Made by a program: the position numbers and the translations under genes. From the NCBI RefSeq assembly GCF_009498035.1, contig NZ_CP034550.1, forward strand, positions 10,788,001-10,852,000: DNA of 64,000 nt, read 5' to 3'. Positions 45,270-53,399 of the stretch are shown in pieces (positions within the stretch are counted from its first letter, which is position 1; the number at the start of each line of letters is the position of its first letter). The stretch is from Saccharothrix syringae. GTDB taxonomy: Bacteria; Actinomycetota; Actinomycetes; Mycobacteriales; Pseudonocardiaceae. The notes under the pieces are model-generated. The model searched no databases. It was given only the letters and a program-made list of their open reading frames with translations, and had not been told where the DNA came from.

Positions 45270-45409
45270 GGTGGGACGCCGCGCGGCCGCGCTTCGGGGG
45301 CCGGACCGCGCGGGGCAGGAGGGGAAGGGGGAGCCCGGGTCGCCTCGCGGGGGAGGCGGCCCGGGCCCGTTCCCGTTCCGGTCGGGGGGTGATCGGGGCA
45401 GGATCGGCA

Positions 45410-45626
45410 CGAGGTGGAACGGCCGGGGGATTGGGGGCGGGCCGGCCGCGGTCCCCGGCCGGCCGAGGTGGAGCGGCCTGGGGGACCGGAGGCGGGCCGG
45501 CCGCGGTAACCCGATCGGCCGAGGCGGAACGGCCGGGGGATTGAGGGCGGGTCGGCCGCGGTAACCCGGTCGGCCGAGGCGGAGCGGCCGGGGTGGTCGC
45601 GGACGGGCCGGCCGCGGTACCCCGGG
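45410..45626. repeat. Tandem 54-56-bp imperfect repeats, about four copies
   Basis: Copies begin at 45410, 45464, 45520 and 45575, each opening CGAGG(T/C)GGA(A/G)CGGCC and containing GCGG(G/)CCGGCCGCGGT. They fill most of the 390-bp gap between the permease and the second ATPase. I see no gene in this gap. Confidence 0.8.
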
Positions 45627-45659
45627 GTCGGAGGAGCTGGAGATCGGACGGGAGAAGCC

Positions 45660-46565
45660 GTGATCGAAGCGACCGGGCTCACCAAGCACTACGGCCGGAC
45701 CGTGGCCGTGGACGACCTGTCGTTCACCGTGGCACCGGGCCGGGTCACCGGCTTCCTCGGGCCCAACGGCGCGGGCAAGTCCACCACCATGCGCATGGTC
45801 CTCGGCCTCGACCGGCCCACCAGGGGCCGCGTGACCGTGAAGGGGCAGGACTACCGGTCGCTGCGCCACCCGCTGCGCGTGGTCGGCGCCCTGCTCGACG
45901 CCAAGTGGGTGCACCCGAACCGCTCGGCCCGCGCCCACCTGCGCTGGCTGGCCCGGTCGAACGGCATCCCGGCCGCCCGCGTCGACGAGGTGCTGGGCGC
46001 GGTCGGGCTCGGCGAGGTCGCCGACCGGCGCGCGGGCACGTTCTCGCTGGGCATGTCGCAGCGCCTGGGCATCGCGGGCGCGCTGCTCGGCGACCCCGAG
46101 GTGCTGATGTTCGACGAGCCGGTCAACGGCCTCGACCCCGAGGGCATCCTCTGGATCCGCCAGTTCATGCACCGGCTCGCCGCCGAGGGCCGGACCGTGT
46201 TCGTGTCGAGCCACCTGCTGTCGGAGATGTCCCAGACGGCCCAGGACCTCGTCGTGATCGGGCGCGGCAGGCTCATCGCGCAGACGAGCACCGAGCGGTT
46301 CATCCGGGAGGCGGCCGAGGACACCGTCCGGGTCCGCTCGCCGCAGGCGGACCGGCTGCGGGCCCTGCTCGACGGCCGGGCCCGGGCCGTGGACGACGCG
46401 GCCGACGGCGCGCTCGTCGTGCACGGCGTGGAGGCCGCGGCCATCGGCGAGCTGGCCGCGTCGAACGACATCACCCTCCACGAACTGAGCCCGCAGCTCG
46501 GTTCACTCGAACAGGCGTTCATGCAGTTGACGAAGGAATCGGTGGAATACCACGCGGCCGAATAG
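45660..46565 (+). CDS. ABC transporter ATP-binding protein 2 (paralogue)
   Basis: A 301-residue ATPase with the same motifs and end (LSPQLGSLEQAFMQLTKESVEYH) as the gene at 43577. Large parts are nearly identical at DNA level, for example the stretch encoding GALLDAKWVHPNRSARAHL. GGAGAAG precedes the GTG start. No permease follows: the next gene is convergent. It may share the single permease, form a heterodimer with ATPase 1, or be left over from a duplication that lost its permease. Confidence 0.92.
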   Translation: MIEATGLTKHYGRTVAVDDLSFTVAPGRVTGFLGPNGAGKSTTMRMVLGLDRPTRGRVTVKGQDYRSLRHPLRVVGALLDAKWVHPNRSARAHLRWLARSNGIPAARVDEVLGAVGLGEVADRRAGTFSLGMSQRLGIAGALLGDPEVLMFDEPVNGLDPEGILWIRQFMHRLAAEGRTVFVSSHLLSEMSQTAQDLVVIGRGRLIAQTSTERFIREAAEDTVRVRSPQADRLRALLDGRARAVDDAADGALVVHGVEAAAIGELAASNDITLHELSPQLGSLEQAFMQLTKESVEYHAAE

Positions 46566-46592
46566 CGAGCGCGTCTCACGCGGTCGGGTTAT

Positions 46593-47801
46593 TCACCGGC
46601 GGTCGACGTGCCAGAAGTCGTCGTCGGGCGGCGGGATTTCGGTCACCACCGGGACGGGCGACCGACGGATTCCGTTCCGCCGGGCCCGCGCGAAGGCGGT
46701 CGCGGCGACCAGCAGGACCACCGCGCCGAGCCCGCCCGCGATCGCGACCAGCGGCAGCCGGTCGGGCGGTTCGGAAACGGCGGGCGGTTCCTGCGCGGCC
46801 GGCACGGGCGCCGCGGGGGACGTGGGCGGCGGTGGCGGCGGGAGCAGCGGGTTGCGGTCCACCCGCGGCACGTCGGCGGTCAGCGCGGCCACCGGGTCGA
46901 CCAGGCCGTAGCCCGTCGCGCCGTCCCGGCCGGGTGCCTCCAGGTCGGTGGCCGTGGCGATCAGGCGGTTGACCACGTTGCCCGCGTCGAGGTCCGGGTA
47001 CCGGGCGCGGACCAGCGCGGCCGCGCCGGAGACCAGCGCCGTCGCCGCGCTGGTGCCGTCGACCTCGGCGTACCCGCTGGCCGAGGCGCTGAGCGGGATG
47101 GCGGTGACGATGTCCTCCGCGGGCGCGGCGAGCACGGTCTCCGGCCCGGTGTTGGAGTGCGGCCACGGCGCGTTGCCCCGGACGGTGCCGGAGACGGCGA
47201 TGACGCCCTTGATGTTGGCGGGCGCGCCCACGTGCTCCACGCCGTCGTTGCCCGTGCCGGCGACCACCACGACGTCGTGGTCGAGGGCGTGGTTGACCGC
47301 GCGCAGCAGGTCCGGGGTGAGGGTGGCGACCGAGGTCAGGGACAGGTTGACCACGTCGGCACCCTGGTCGACGGCCCAGGTCACGCCGTCGGCCACGGAC
47401 GTGGTGGTGAACCGCTCGCCGTCCGCGCCGACCGAGACCGGCAGGACGCGCGCGGCCGGGGCGACGCCCAGCGCGCCGCCGCCGACGCCCCGGCCGCCGA
47501 TCAGCGCGGCCATCGCGGTGCCGTGGCCGTCGTTGTCCCGCGTGCCGTCGCCGCCGCTCGCCGAGCCGAACCCGGCGCCCGGCAGCAGGGCGCCGGCGAG
47601 GTCGGGCCGCGTGGCGTCCACGCCCGAGTCGACGACCGCGACCACCACCCCCTCGCCGCGCGTGATGGCGTGCGCGGCGGGCACCCCGAGCGCGTCGAGG
47701 TGCCACTGCTGCTCCCGGATCGTCTGCGCGCGTCCGGTGCCCGTGGTGGCGGCCGAGAACGCCACCAACGCGATCACGACCGGAACGGCTCTTCGCAACA
47801 C
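46593..47801 (-). CDS. Mycosin-like subtilisin protease (type VII secretion type)
   Basis: A 402-residue exported S8 protease: signal peptide (residues 1-25), catalytic Asp in VVAVVDSGVDATRPDL, His in RDNDGHGTAMAAL, Ser in VDGTSAATALVSGAAAL. A Pro-rich linker, a C-terminal membrane helix (LPLVAIAGGLGAVVLLVAATAF) and a short basic/acidic tail follow. QQWHLDALGVPAAHAITRGEGV is typical of mycosins, which process substrates and stabilise ESX complexes. GTG 47799-47801 follows AGGGGGAA. No other ESX gene is in the window, so it is an orphan here. Confidence 0.9.
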   Translation of the reverse strand: MLRRAVPVVIALVAFSAATTGTGRAQTIREQQWHLDALGVPAAHAITRGEGVVVAVVDSGVDATRPDLAGALLPGAGFGSASGGDGTRDNDGHGTAMAALIGGRGVGGGALGVAPAARVLPVSVGADGERFTTTSVADGVTWAVDQGADVVNLSLTSVATLTPDLLRAVNHALDHDVVVVAGTGNDGVEHVGAPANIKGVIAVSGTVRGNAPWPHSNTGPETVLAAPAEDIVTAIPLSASASGYAEVDGTSAATALVSGAAALVRARYPDLDAGNVVNRLIATATDLEAPGRDGATGYGLVDPVAALTADVPRVDRNPLLPPPPPPTSPAAPVPAAQEPPAVSEPPDRLPLVAIAGGLGAVVLLVAATAFARARRNGIRRSPVPVVTEIPPPDDDFWHVDRR

Positions 47802-47878
47802 GCAATTCCCCCTGTGGCCGAGGTCACAAATATTCCATGTCACTCATGTTTCACACTTGCACATTCCGGCAACCGGAG

Positions 47879-47898
47879 TAAGACGTTCGTTAAGACGT
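47879..47898. repeat. Direct repeat TAAGACGT upstream of mycosin gene
   Basis: TAAGACGT occurs at 47879-47886 and 47891-47898, a 12-bp period, in the divergent region between the mycosin and the next gene. It may be a regulator site or chance. Confidence 0.3.
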
Positions 47899-48031
47899 CG
47901 TGAACTCCGGCACAGGGCCATGACAAATCGTTCTGCACCCGGTCAGATGGAAAGCAACGAATCGTGAGGTGGGTGTCCGGCCCGCACGCGAATTCGTGCC
48001 CCCCGTCAAGGAACCCCCCGGAGGTGAACCC

Positions 48032-48613
48032 GTGACGGTGCTTGATCCGGACCTGAACGCCGACTCCACGGCTGCTGGGTCGAAGGAACTGCCACGGCAA
48101 CGCGACCACGCCCTCCGCGTCGAACCGATGCTGGCGCTGGAATGGTCGCACGCGATCGAACCCGCGGGAGGCGTCGGCGTCGCCGACTCACCCGCCCAGA
48201 GCCGTCGAGCCTGGATCCACCGGGCCGACGAGCAGCAGGTGCTCGCGCTGTTCCGCGCGGTCGGACCCGATGCCCCGGCACCCTGGTGGTTGCGGGCCCT
48301 CGACCGCGGCAAGATCGCCTCGCGCGCGGCGGCGTTCGCCGTCGAGGACGAGGTGACCCGACTGCTGGCCAACCGGCCGGGCTGGGTGTTCGTGCCCTGG
48401 GCCACCGAGGGCGAGGTCGGGTACTGGGAGTTCGTGCCGTCCGAGAGCGGCGTGTACGGGCCCGCCGAGCCGACCACCGTGCAGTTCACCGACCGGCACC
48501 CCGGTTTCGTGGACCTGCTCCCGGCGCACCGCGGCCCCGGCCGGCGCCAACCGATCGAGTTCACCCCGGGCGAGCTGCGCGAGCAGATCGAGGACCTGGA
48601 GAACATCGCTTAA
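48032..48613 (+). CDS. Hypothetical cytosolic protein
   Basis: A 193-residue protein. GGAGG stands seven bases before GTG 48032. The body is mixed helix/strand with WIHRADEQQVLALFRAVGPDAPAPWWLRALDRGKIASRAAAFAVEDEV and aromatic-rich WVFVPWATEGEVGYWEFVPSESGVY, ending in an acidic helix. No signal peptide or membrane segment. Family not recognised. It lies divergent from the mycosin and just upstream of trmB. Confidence 0.7.
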   Translation: MTVLDPDLNADSTAAGSKELPRQRDHALRVEPMLALEWSHAIEPAGGVGVADSPAQSRRAWIHRADEQQVLALFRAVGPDAPAPWWLRALDRGKIASRAAAFAVEDEVTRLLANRPGWVFVPWATEGEVGYWEFVPSESGVYGPAEPTTVQFTDRHPGFVDLLPAHRGPGRRQPIEFTPGELREQIEDLENIA

Positions 48614-48623
48614 CGCCCCACCA

Positions 48624-48629
48624 TAGGCT
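48624..48629 (+). promoter_or_regulatory. -10 element TAGGCT, leaderless start of trmB
   Basis: TAGGCT ends eight bases before GTG 48638, and no Shine-Dalgarno precedes the start. Confidence 0.5.
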
Positions 48630-48637
48630 GTACGCCC

Positions 48638-49348
48638 GTGACGTCCAGCCACCAGCGACCGCCCCACCACCGAACCGTCGTGAGCTACGTGCAGCGCGGG
48701 GAGCGGATGACGGTGGGGCAGCAGCGCGCATGGGACCGCCACTGGGAGCGTTGGGGCCGCGAGGTCAAAGCGCTCCCGGCCGGTCCCGTGCACTTCGCCG
48801 ACTGGTTCGGCCGCGAGGCGCCGGTGGTGCTGGAGATCGGTTCCGGGATGGGCGAGACCACCTCCCAGCTGGTGGCCGCCGCGCCCGAGGTCAACTACGT
48901 GGCCGTCGAGGTCTACAAGCCCGGCCTGGCCCAGCTCATGATGCGCGCCGAAGCCCTCGGGGCGGAGAACCTGCGGGTGCTGCGCGGCGACGCCGTCGAC
49001 CTGCTCACCGACCACGTCGAGCCCGGCGCGCTGGACGCGGTGCGGATCTTCTTCCCCGACCCGTGGCCCAAGAAGAAGCACCACAAGCGGCGGCTGGTGC
49101 AGCCGGGGTTCGTGCGCCTGCTCGCCACCCGCCTGCGGCCCGGCGGCACGCTGCACCTGGCCACCGACTGGGAGCAGTACGCGGAGCAGATGCTGGAGGT
49201 CTGCTCGGCCGAGCCGCTGCTGCGCAACCGGTTCGACGGGTGGGCGCCGCGCCCGGACTGGCGGCCGGTCACCAAGTTCGAGCAGCGGGCCGTCGAGGAG
49301 GACCGGGTCAGTCACGACCTGATGTTCGAGCGCGTGGAACTCACCTGA
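48638..49348 (+). CDS. trmB: tRNA (guanine-N7-)-methyltransferase
   Basis: A 236-residue methyltransferase: SAM motif LEIGSGMGETTSQLV, acidic strand end AVEVYKPGL, the catalytic/binding block VRIFFPDPWPKKKHHKRRLVQPGF, and TLHLATDWEQYAEQML. It makes m7G46 in tRNA. The N-terminal RTVVSYVQRGERMT segment is typical of actinobacterial TrmB. The leaderless GTG start fits the -10 element upstream. Confidence 0.96.
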   Translation: MTSSHQRPPHHRTVVSYVQRGERMTVGQQRAWDRHWERWGREVKALPAGPVHFADWFGREAPVVLEIGSGMGETTSQLVAAAPEVNYVAVEVYKPGLAQLMMRAEALGAENLRVLRGDAVDLLTDHVEPGALDAVRIFFPDPWPKKKHHKRRLVQPGFVRLLATRLRPGGTLHLATDWEQYAEQMLEVCSAEPLLRNRFDGWAPRPDWRPVTKFEQRAVEEDRVSHDLMFERVELT

Positions 49349-49479
49349 CCGTGTACTAAAGGTGCCGGATCGGGGAGACGACGAGTCGACTCCGCGTGGT
49401 TTCGTCACTCGTTGGTGCGATCTTTGTTGATCACCCGACGTGCCCCGTCCGGCAGTGACGGGTGACGTCCCCCCGCAAC

Positions 49480-49485
49480 TACGGT
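49480..49485 (+). promoter_or_regulatory. -10 element TACGGT, leaderless start of NOS gene
   Basis: TACGGT ends eight bases before GTG 49494, with no Shine-Dalgarno. Confidence 0.45.
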
Positions 49486-49493
49486 TGCCGCCC

Positions 49494-50615
49494 GTGACCT
49501 CAACGGACGACGAAACCACGACGTTCGACCTGGACGGCGCGGAGTCCTTCCTCCGCATGTTCCACATCGCCCACCCCGAGGCGGGCCCGGTCGGGCCGCG
49601 CCTGGCGCAGGTCCGCGACGAGGTCGCCGCGACCGGCACCTACCGCCACACCGCCGACGAGCTGTCCTACGGCGCGCGGATCGCGCTGCGCGACAGCGGC
49701 TGGTGCACCAGCGGCGTGCCGTGGCGGCGGCTCAAGGTCCGCGACCTGCGCGGGCTGCGCAACGCCGCCGCCGTGGCCGGCGAGTGCGCCGAGCACCTGC
49801 GGCTGGCCTGCCACGACGGCGGCATCCGCCCCCTGGTCACGGTGTTCGCCCCGGACACCCCGACCGCGCCCGGCCCGTGCGTCTGGAACGAGCAGCTGGT
49901 CCGGTACGCGGGCTACGCCGACGGCCTCGGCGACCGCCGCTACACCGCGTTCACCGAGGCCGTGCGGGGCATGGGCTGGCGGCCACCGGCCGAACCCGGC
50001 CGCTTCGACGTGCTGCCGCTGGTCGTGGAGACCGCGCACGAGGGCGCGCAGCTGTTCACCGTGCCGCCGGAGGTGGTGCGCGAGGTGCGCCTGGAGCACC
50101 CCGACCTGCCCTGGTTCGGCGACCTCGGCCTGCGGTGGCACGCCGTGCCGGTGATCAGCAACATGCGGCTGTGCGTCGGCGGTGTCACCTACCCCGCCGC
50201 GCCGTTCAACTCCTGGTTCGTCGGCTCCGAGATCGGCACCCGCAGCCTGGCCGACGAGCACGCCTGCGGCGCGGCCCGCGAGGTCGCCGAGGCGCTGGGC
50301 CTGGACACGACCACCGAGCGCTCGCTGTGGCGCGACCGGGCCGCGGTGGAGCTGAACCGGGCCGTGCTGCACTCGTTCGACCTGGCGCGGGTGACCATCA
50401 CCGACCACCACTCCGAGTCGCGGCACCGGCTGTCGTGGCTGCGCTCGCGCCAGCGACCCGCCGGCAACCGACCGGCGTTCCGGCTCGACCCGGCGGCGGC
50501 CCGCCGGGCCCGCGCGGGCGGACCCGCGCGCTTCACCCCCCACCCCGCGGAGACGACCCGACCGCAGTCCCCCGGGCGCCTGGCCGAACTGCTCCGCCGG
50601 CGCGCGGAGGGCTGA
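49494..50615 (+). CDS. nos: Nitric oxide synthase oxygenase, divergent
   Basis: A 373-residue protein matching bacterial NOS oxygenase over most of its length: heme-ligand region RDSGWCTSGVPWRRLKVRD (Cys71), GGIRPLVTVFAP, WNEQLVRYAGY, FDVLPLVV, WHAVPVISNMRL, substrate-site PFNSWFVGSEIGTRSLAD (Glu246 should bind L-arginine), ELNRAVLHSFDLARVTITDHHSES. Family enzymes oxidise arginine to citrulline and NO using external reductases. Oddities: the usual RCIGR around the heme Cys is changed to GWCTSG, and the final WTWxxPPxSP pterin/dimer segment is not visible, being replaced by an Arg/Ala/Pro-rich tail from about residue 310. Arginine chemistry is likely but NO release is not assured. Confidence 0.85.
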   Translation: MTSTDDETTTFDLDGAESFLRMFHIAHPEAGPVGPRLAQVRDEVAATGTYRHTADELSYGARIALRDSGWCTSGVPWRRLKVRDLRGLRNAAAVAGECAEHLRLACHDGGIRPLVTVFAPDTPTAPGPCVWNEQLVRYAGYADGLGDRRYTAFTEAVRGMGWRPPAEPGRFDVLPLVVETAHEGAQLFTVPPEVVREVRLEHPDLPWFGDLGLRWHAVPVISNMRLCVGGVTYPAAPFNSWFVGSEIGTRSLADEHACGAAREVAEALGLDTTTERSLWRDRAAVELNRAVLHSFDLARVTITDHHSESRHRLSWLRSRQRPAGNRPAFRLDPAAARRARAGGPARFTPHPAETTRPQSPGRLAELLRRRAEG

Positions 50616-50626
50616 GCGACCCCCTG

Positions 50627-50725
50627 CTACCGCTGCGAGTCGATCAACACGCCCGACAGCGCCATCAGCACCAGCACCAGCAGGCCCACCACGGCACCCG
50701 CCCAGGTGGCGACCACTCCGAACAT
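50627..50725 (-). CDS. 32-residue single-helix membrane peptide
   Basis: ATG 50723-50725 has GGAGG six bases upstream and opens a 32-codon frame ending at TAG 50627-50629. The peptide starts MFGVVATWAGAVVGLLVLVL, continues hydrophobic to about residue 27, and ends IDSQR. That is one membrane helix with a short polar C-terminus. It is convergent with the NOS gene (11 bp between stops). The ribosome site and composition support a real small gene. Function unknown. Confidence 0.6.
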   Translation of the reverse strand: MFGVVATWAGAVVGLLVLVLMALSGVLIDSQR

Positions 50726-50877
50726 GACGTCCTCCGTTCCCCGACTGCTCCTCCAGGGTCACCCCGGGTTTCGTCATCCGACATCGGCCACTGGTGTGTT
50801 TCCGCAGGCGTTCGGATCAGCCCGACGGCCGATGGGGCGCCCGACCGGGGGTGGACGCGGGATACGACCGGAGGACC

Positions 50878-50883
50878 TACCGT
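50878..50883 (+). promoter_or_regulatory. -10 element TACCGT, leaderless start of orphan kinase
   Basis: TACCGT ends eight bases before GTG 50892, with no Shine-Dalgarno. Confidence 0.45.
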
Positions 50884-50891
50884 GACGGGTC

Positions 50892-52049
50892 GTGGAGAGC
50901 ACTCACCTCGGGTGGCGCGCACTGGCCCGCCGCCAGTGGCCCCTGACCTGCGCCCTGCTCTTCTTCCTCGGCGGCGAGCTGTTCAGCGAGCGGGGCGGCT
51001 GGTGGCAGCTGTTCGGCGCCGCGGTGGTGTGCGCGCTGGCCGTGCTCTCGCCCCGGCGGCCCTTCGACGCGGCGCTGGCGGCCGCGACCGCGCTGGTGGT
51101 GACCTCGGTGCTGCTGCGGCTCACCGACGCCGACCCGGCCGTCCCCGCGGTCGCCGGGCTGGTGATCTCCGAGGCCGCCGCCGTGATGGCGATCATCGCG
51201 GTCGTGGTGCGGCAGGCGGCCCCCTGGCGGGCCGCGGTCGGGGTGGTGGTGCTGCTGGCGGCGTCCGCGTCGACGCACGCGCTGCGGCCGGACTACTGGC
51301 TGCGCGAGTGGGCGCAGTACGCGCCCGAGGTGTGGCAGCAGCTGGTCGGCGGCGGGGTGCTGCTGGCGCTGTCGCTGGGCACCGGCCTGTACTTCCGGGC
51401 CCGCGACCGCGAGCGGGCGACCGCGGTGCGGGCCGAGGTCGCGGCGGCGCAGCACGCCGAGCGGATGGCGCTGGCGCGCGAGCTGCACGACGTGGTGGCG
51501 CACTACGTGACCGGGATCGTGGTGCACGCGCAGGCGGCGCAGGCCGTGCCCGCCGCCGCGCAGGAGGTGCTGCCGATCATCGTGCACAGCGGCAACGAGG
51601 CGCTGACCGCGATGCGCAGGCTGGTCGGGACGCTGCGCGGCACCGAGGCCGATGCCCCGGCCGCGACCAGCGACCTGGCCGACGACGTGCGCGGGGTGGT
51701 GGCGGGGTCCGACCAGCCGGTGCGGCTGCACCTGGACCTGCCGGTGTCCGTGCCGCCGTCGCTGGGCCGCTCGGTGCTGCGGCTGGTGCAGGAGTCGCTG
51801 ACCAACAGCCGCAAGCACGCCGAGGGCGTGTCCCGGGTGGACGTGTCGGTGACCGTGTCCGACGGGCAGGTGCGCGTGGTGGTGGCCGACGACGGGCGGG
51901 AGCGCCGGTCGGCGCCCGTCGGCGGGTCCGGCGGCTACGGCCTGGTGGGCATGCGGGAGCGGGTCGAGCTGCTGGGCGGCCGGTTCGCGGCGGGCCCGCG
52001 TGCCGGCGGTGGCTGGGAGGTGCGGGCCGAGCTGCCGGTCGGCGGGTGA
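50892..52049 (+). CDS. Orphan NarL-type sensor histidine kinase
   Basis: A 385-residue kinase. Four to five N-terminal membrane helices (within residues 15-165) are followed by HisKA_3 motif ALARELHDVVAHYVTGIVVHAQAAQAV, N-box SVLRLVQESLTNSRKHAEG and G-box SGGYGLVGMRERVELLGG. No response regulator is adjacent: the next gene is convergent 7 bp later. It may signal through a regulator elsewhere, such as the pair-forming one at 38.7 kb, though that is speculation. Confidence 0.9.
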   Translation: MESTHLGWRALARRQWPLTCALLFFLGGELFSERGGWWQLFGAAVVCALAVLSPRRPFDAALAAATALVVTSVLLRLTDADPAVPAVAGLVISEAAAVMAIIAVVVRQAAPWRAAVGVVVLLAASASTHALRPDYWLREWAQYAPEVWQQLVGGGVLLALSLGTGLYFRARDRERATAVRAEVAAAQHAERMALARELHDVVAHYVTGIVVHAQAAQAVPAAAQEVLPIIVHSGNEALTAMRRLVGTLRGTEADAPAATSDLADDVRGVVAGSDQPVRLHLDLPVSVPPSLGRSVLRLVQESLTNSRKHAEGVSRVDVSVTVSDGQVRVVVADDGRERRSAPVGGSGGYGLVGMRERVELLGGRFAAGPRAGGGWEVRAELPVGG

Positions 52050-52056
52050 GCCGGGT

Positions 52057-53256
52057 TCAGCCCCGCGTCTCCGGCAGCTCCGCGGGCAGCGGGTAGGTGA
52101 ACGCCTTCGACGCGTCCTCCAGGGCCAGGTGGCGGCTGGTGACGGCGGGGCGGCGCTGGGCCGGGATGCCCGGGCGGTAGTCGCCGAGCCAGGAGGTGAC
52201 GTCGCCGGTGAGGCGGGCGTTCTCCGCGCGCAGGGCCGCGACCTCGGCTTCCAGCTCTGCCGTGCGCGCCAGGTGGCGCTCCTCGGCCTCCCGGTGCACC
52301 CGGACGACGGACCAGAGCAGTTCGTAGGCGCTCTGCTCGTGCTTGGGCCGGCTCGGCTGCTTCGGCGCGTCCGGGGTGGTCACCCGCAGCTCGACCACCC
52401 GGGGCTGGGGGGCGGCCGGGTCGGGGTGGGGCTCGGACCGGGCCTCGGCCGGTTCGGGCCGGGGTCGGGCCGGTCGGGCCGGAGCCGGTTGGGGCGCGGG
52501 TGTGCCGGCCGCGGGTGTCGCGGCGGCGGGTGTCGCGGCGGCGGGTGTGCCGGCCGCGCGTGCCCCGGCCGCAGTCGTCCCGGCCGCAAGTGCCCCAGCC
52601 GTGGGTGTCCCGGCTGCGGCGGTCCCGGCCGCAGGTTTCCCGGCCGCGAGTGCCCCGGCCGCAGACACCCCAGCCACAGACACCCCAGCCACAGGCACCC
52701 CGGCTGCGGCGGTCCCGGCCGGGACCGCTTCGAGCTGGATCGGGTCCGGCTTGGCCAGCCGGTGCCGCCGCGCCCACTCCGGGCCGCCGATCAGCGCGGT
52801 CGTCACCTCGGCCGCCCCGGACCCGATCCAGTCCGGGCACCGCAGCCGCACGCCGTCGGGCACGGGCTCCCCGGTGGCGCGGCAGTGCAGGTAGCGGGCG
52901 GTCGCCAGCACCTCGGGCACGTCCCGCGGGTCCACCGCGGCCTCGACCAGGTCGGCGATCCGGTCCCACGGCGGCCGGCAGTCCGACCGCGCCGCGACCC
53001 CGATCCAGCGGGCCACCTCGGCGCGCACCGAGCCGAGCGACCGGCCGTGGGCCCAGTGCCGCGGGTCGGCCGCCGCGCGCTTGAGCACCCGCCGGTACGC
53101 CGTGCTCAGCCTGCCGTGCCCGTCCACGAGGTGGACCAGCAGGTACAGGGCGAGCCTGCGGCGCTCGCGGGACAGGTGGGGGTCGGTGAAGTCGGCCTCC
53201 GACCGCAGCACCGCCACCGCCCGCTGACCTCGTCGGTTCGTGTTGCCACCAGCCAC
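52057..53256 (-). CDS. Hypothetical protein with pentapeptide minisatellite and coiled coil
   Basis: A 399-residue protein. Residues 1-175 form a folded helical domain (LALYLLVHLVDGHGRLSTAYRRVLKR, RSLGSVRAEVARWIGVAARS). Residues 179-253 are fifteen pentapeptides of the form xAGxx (AAGTP, VAGVS, AAGAL). A Pro/Arg linker follows, then a coiled coil (residues about 325-350: HREAEERHLARTAELEAEVA) and a short C-terminal region. The repeat probably acts as a flexible linker whose length can change. No known family; the coiled coil suggests self-assembly or partner binding. Confidence 0.72.
   Translation of the reverse strand: MAGGNTNRRGQRAVAVLRSEADFTDPHLSRERRRLALYLLVHLVDGHGRLSTAYRRVLKRAAADPRHWAHGRSLGSVRAEVARWIGVAARSDCRPPWDRIADLVEAAVDPRDVPEVLATARYLHCRATGEPVPDGVRLRCPDWIGSGAAEVTTALIGGPEWARRHRLAKPDPIQLEAVPAGTAAAGVPVAGVSVAGVSAAGALAAGKPAAGTAAAGTPTAGALAAGTTAAGARAAGTPAAATPAAATPAAGTPAPQPAPARPARPRPEPAEARSEPHPDPAAPQPRVVELRVTTPDAPKQPSRPKHEQSAYELLWSVVRVHREAEERHLARTAELEAEVAALRAENARLTGDVTSWLGDYRPGIPAQRRPAVTSRHLALEDASKAFTYPLPAELPETRG
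52498..52722. repeat. 15-bp minisatellite within the hypothetical gene
   Basis: Fifteen imperfect 15-bp units (225 bp) coding for xAGxx pentapeptides. Units vary mainly at third codon positions and at residues 4-5, showing selection for Ala-Gly rather than simple slippage. Confidence 0.85.
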
Positions 53257-53399
53257 AGTCGCTCCTCCCGGACCAGTACGGCCACCCGCTCCGGCAGGCT
53301 ACGACCGGTTCGGCCGGGAACAAGGCCCGAGCGCGTCAAACCAACTTTTCGGGTTACGGGTCGGCGTGTCACCCGGTCGTGTGCGGCAGGATCGGGACC

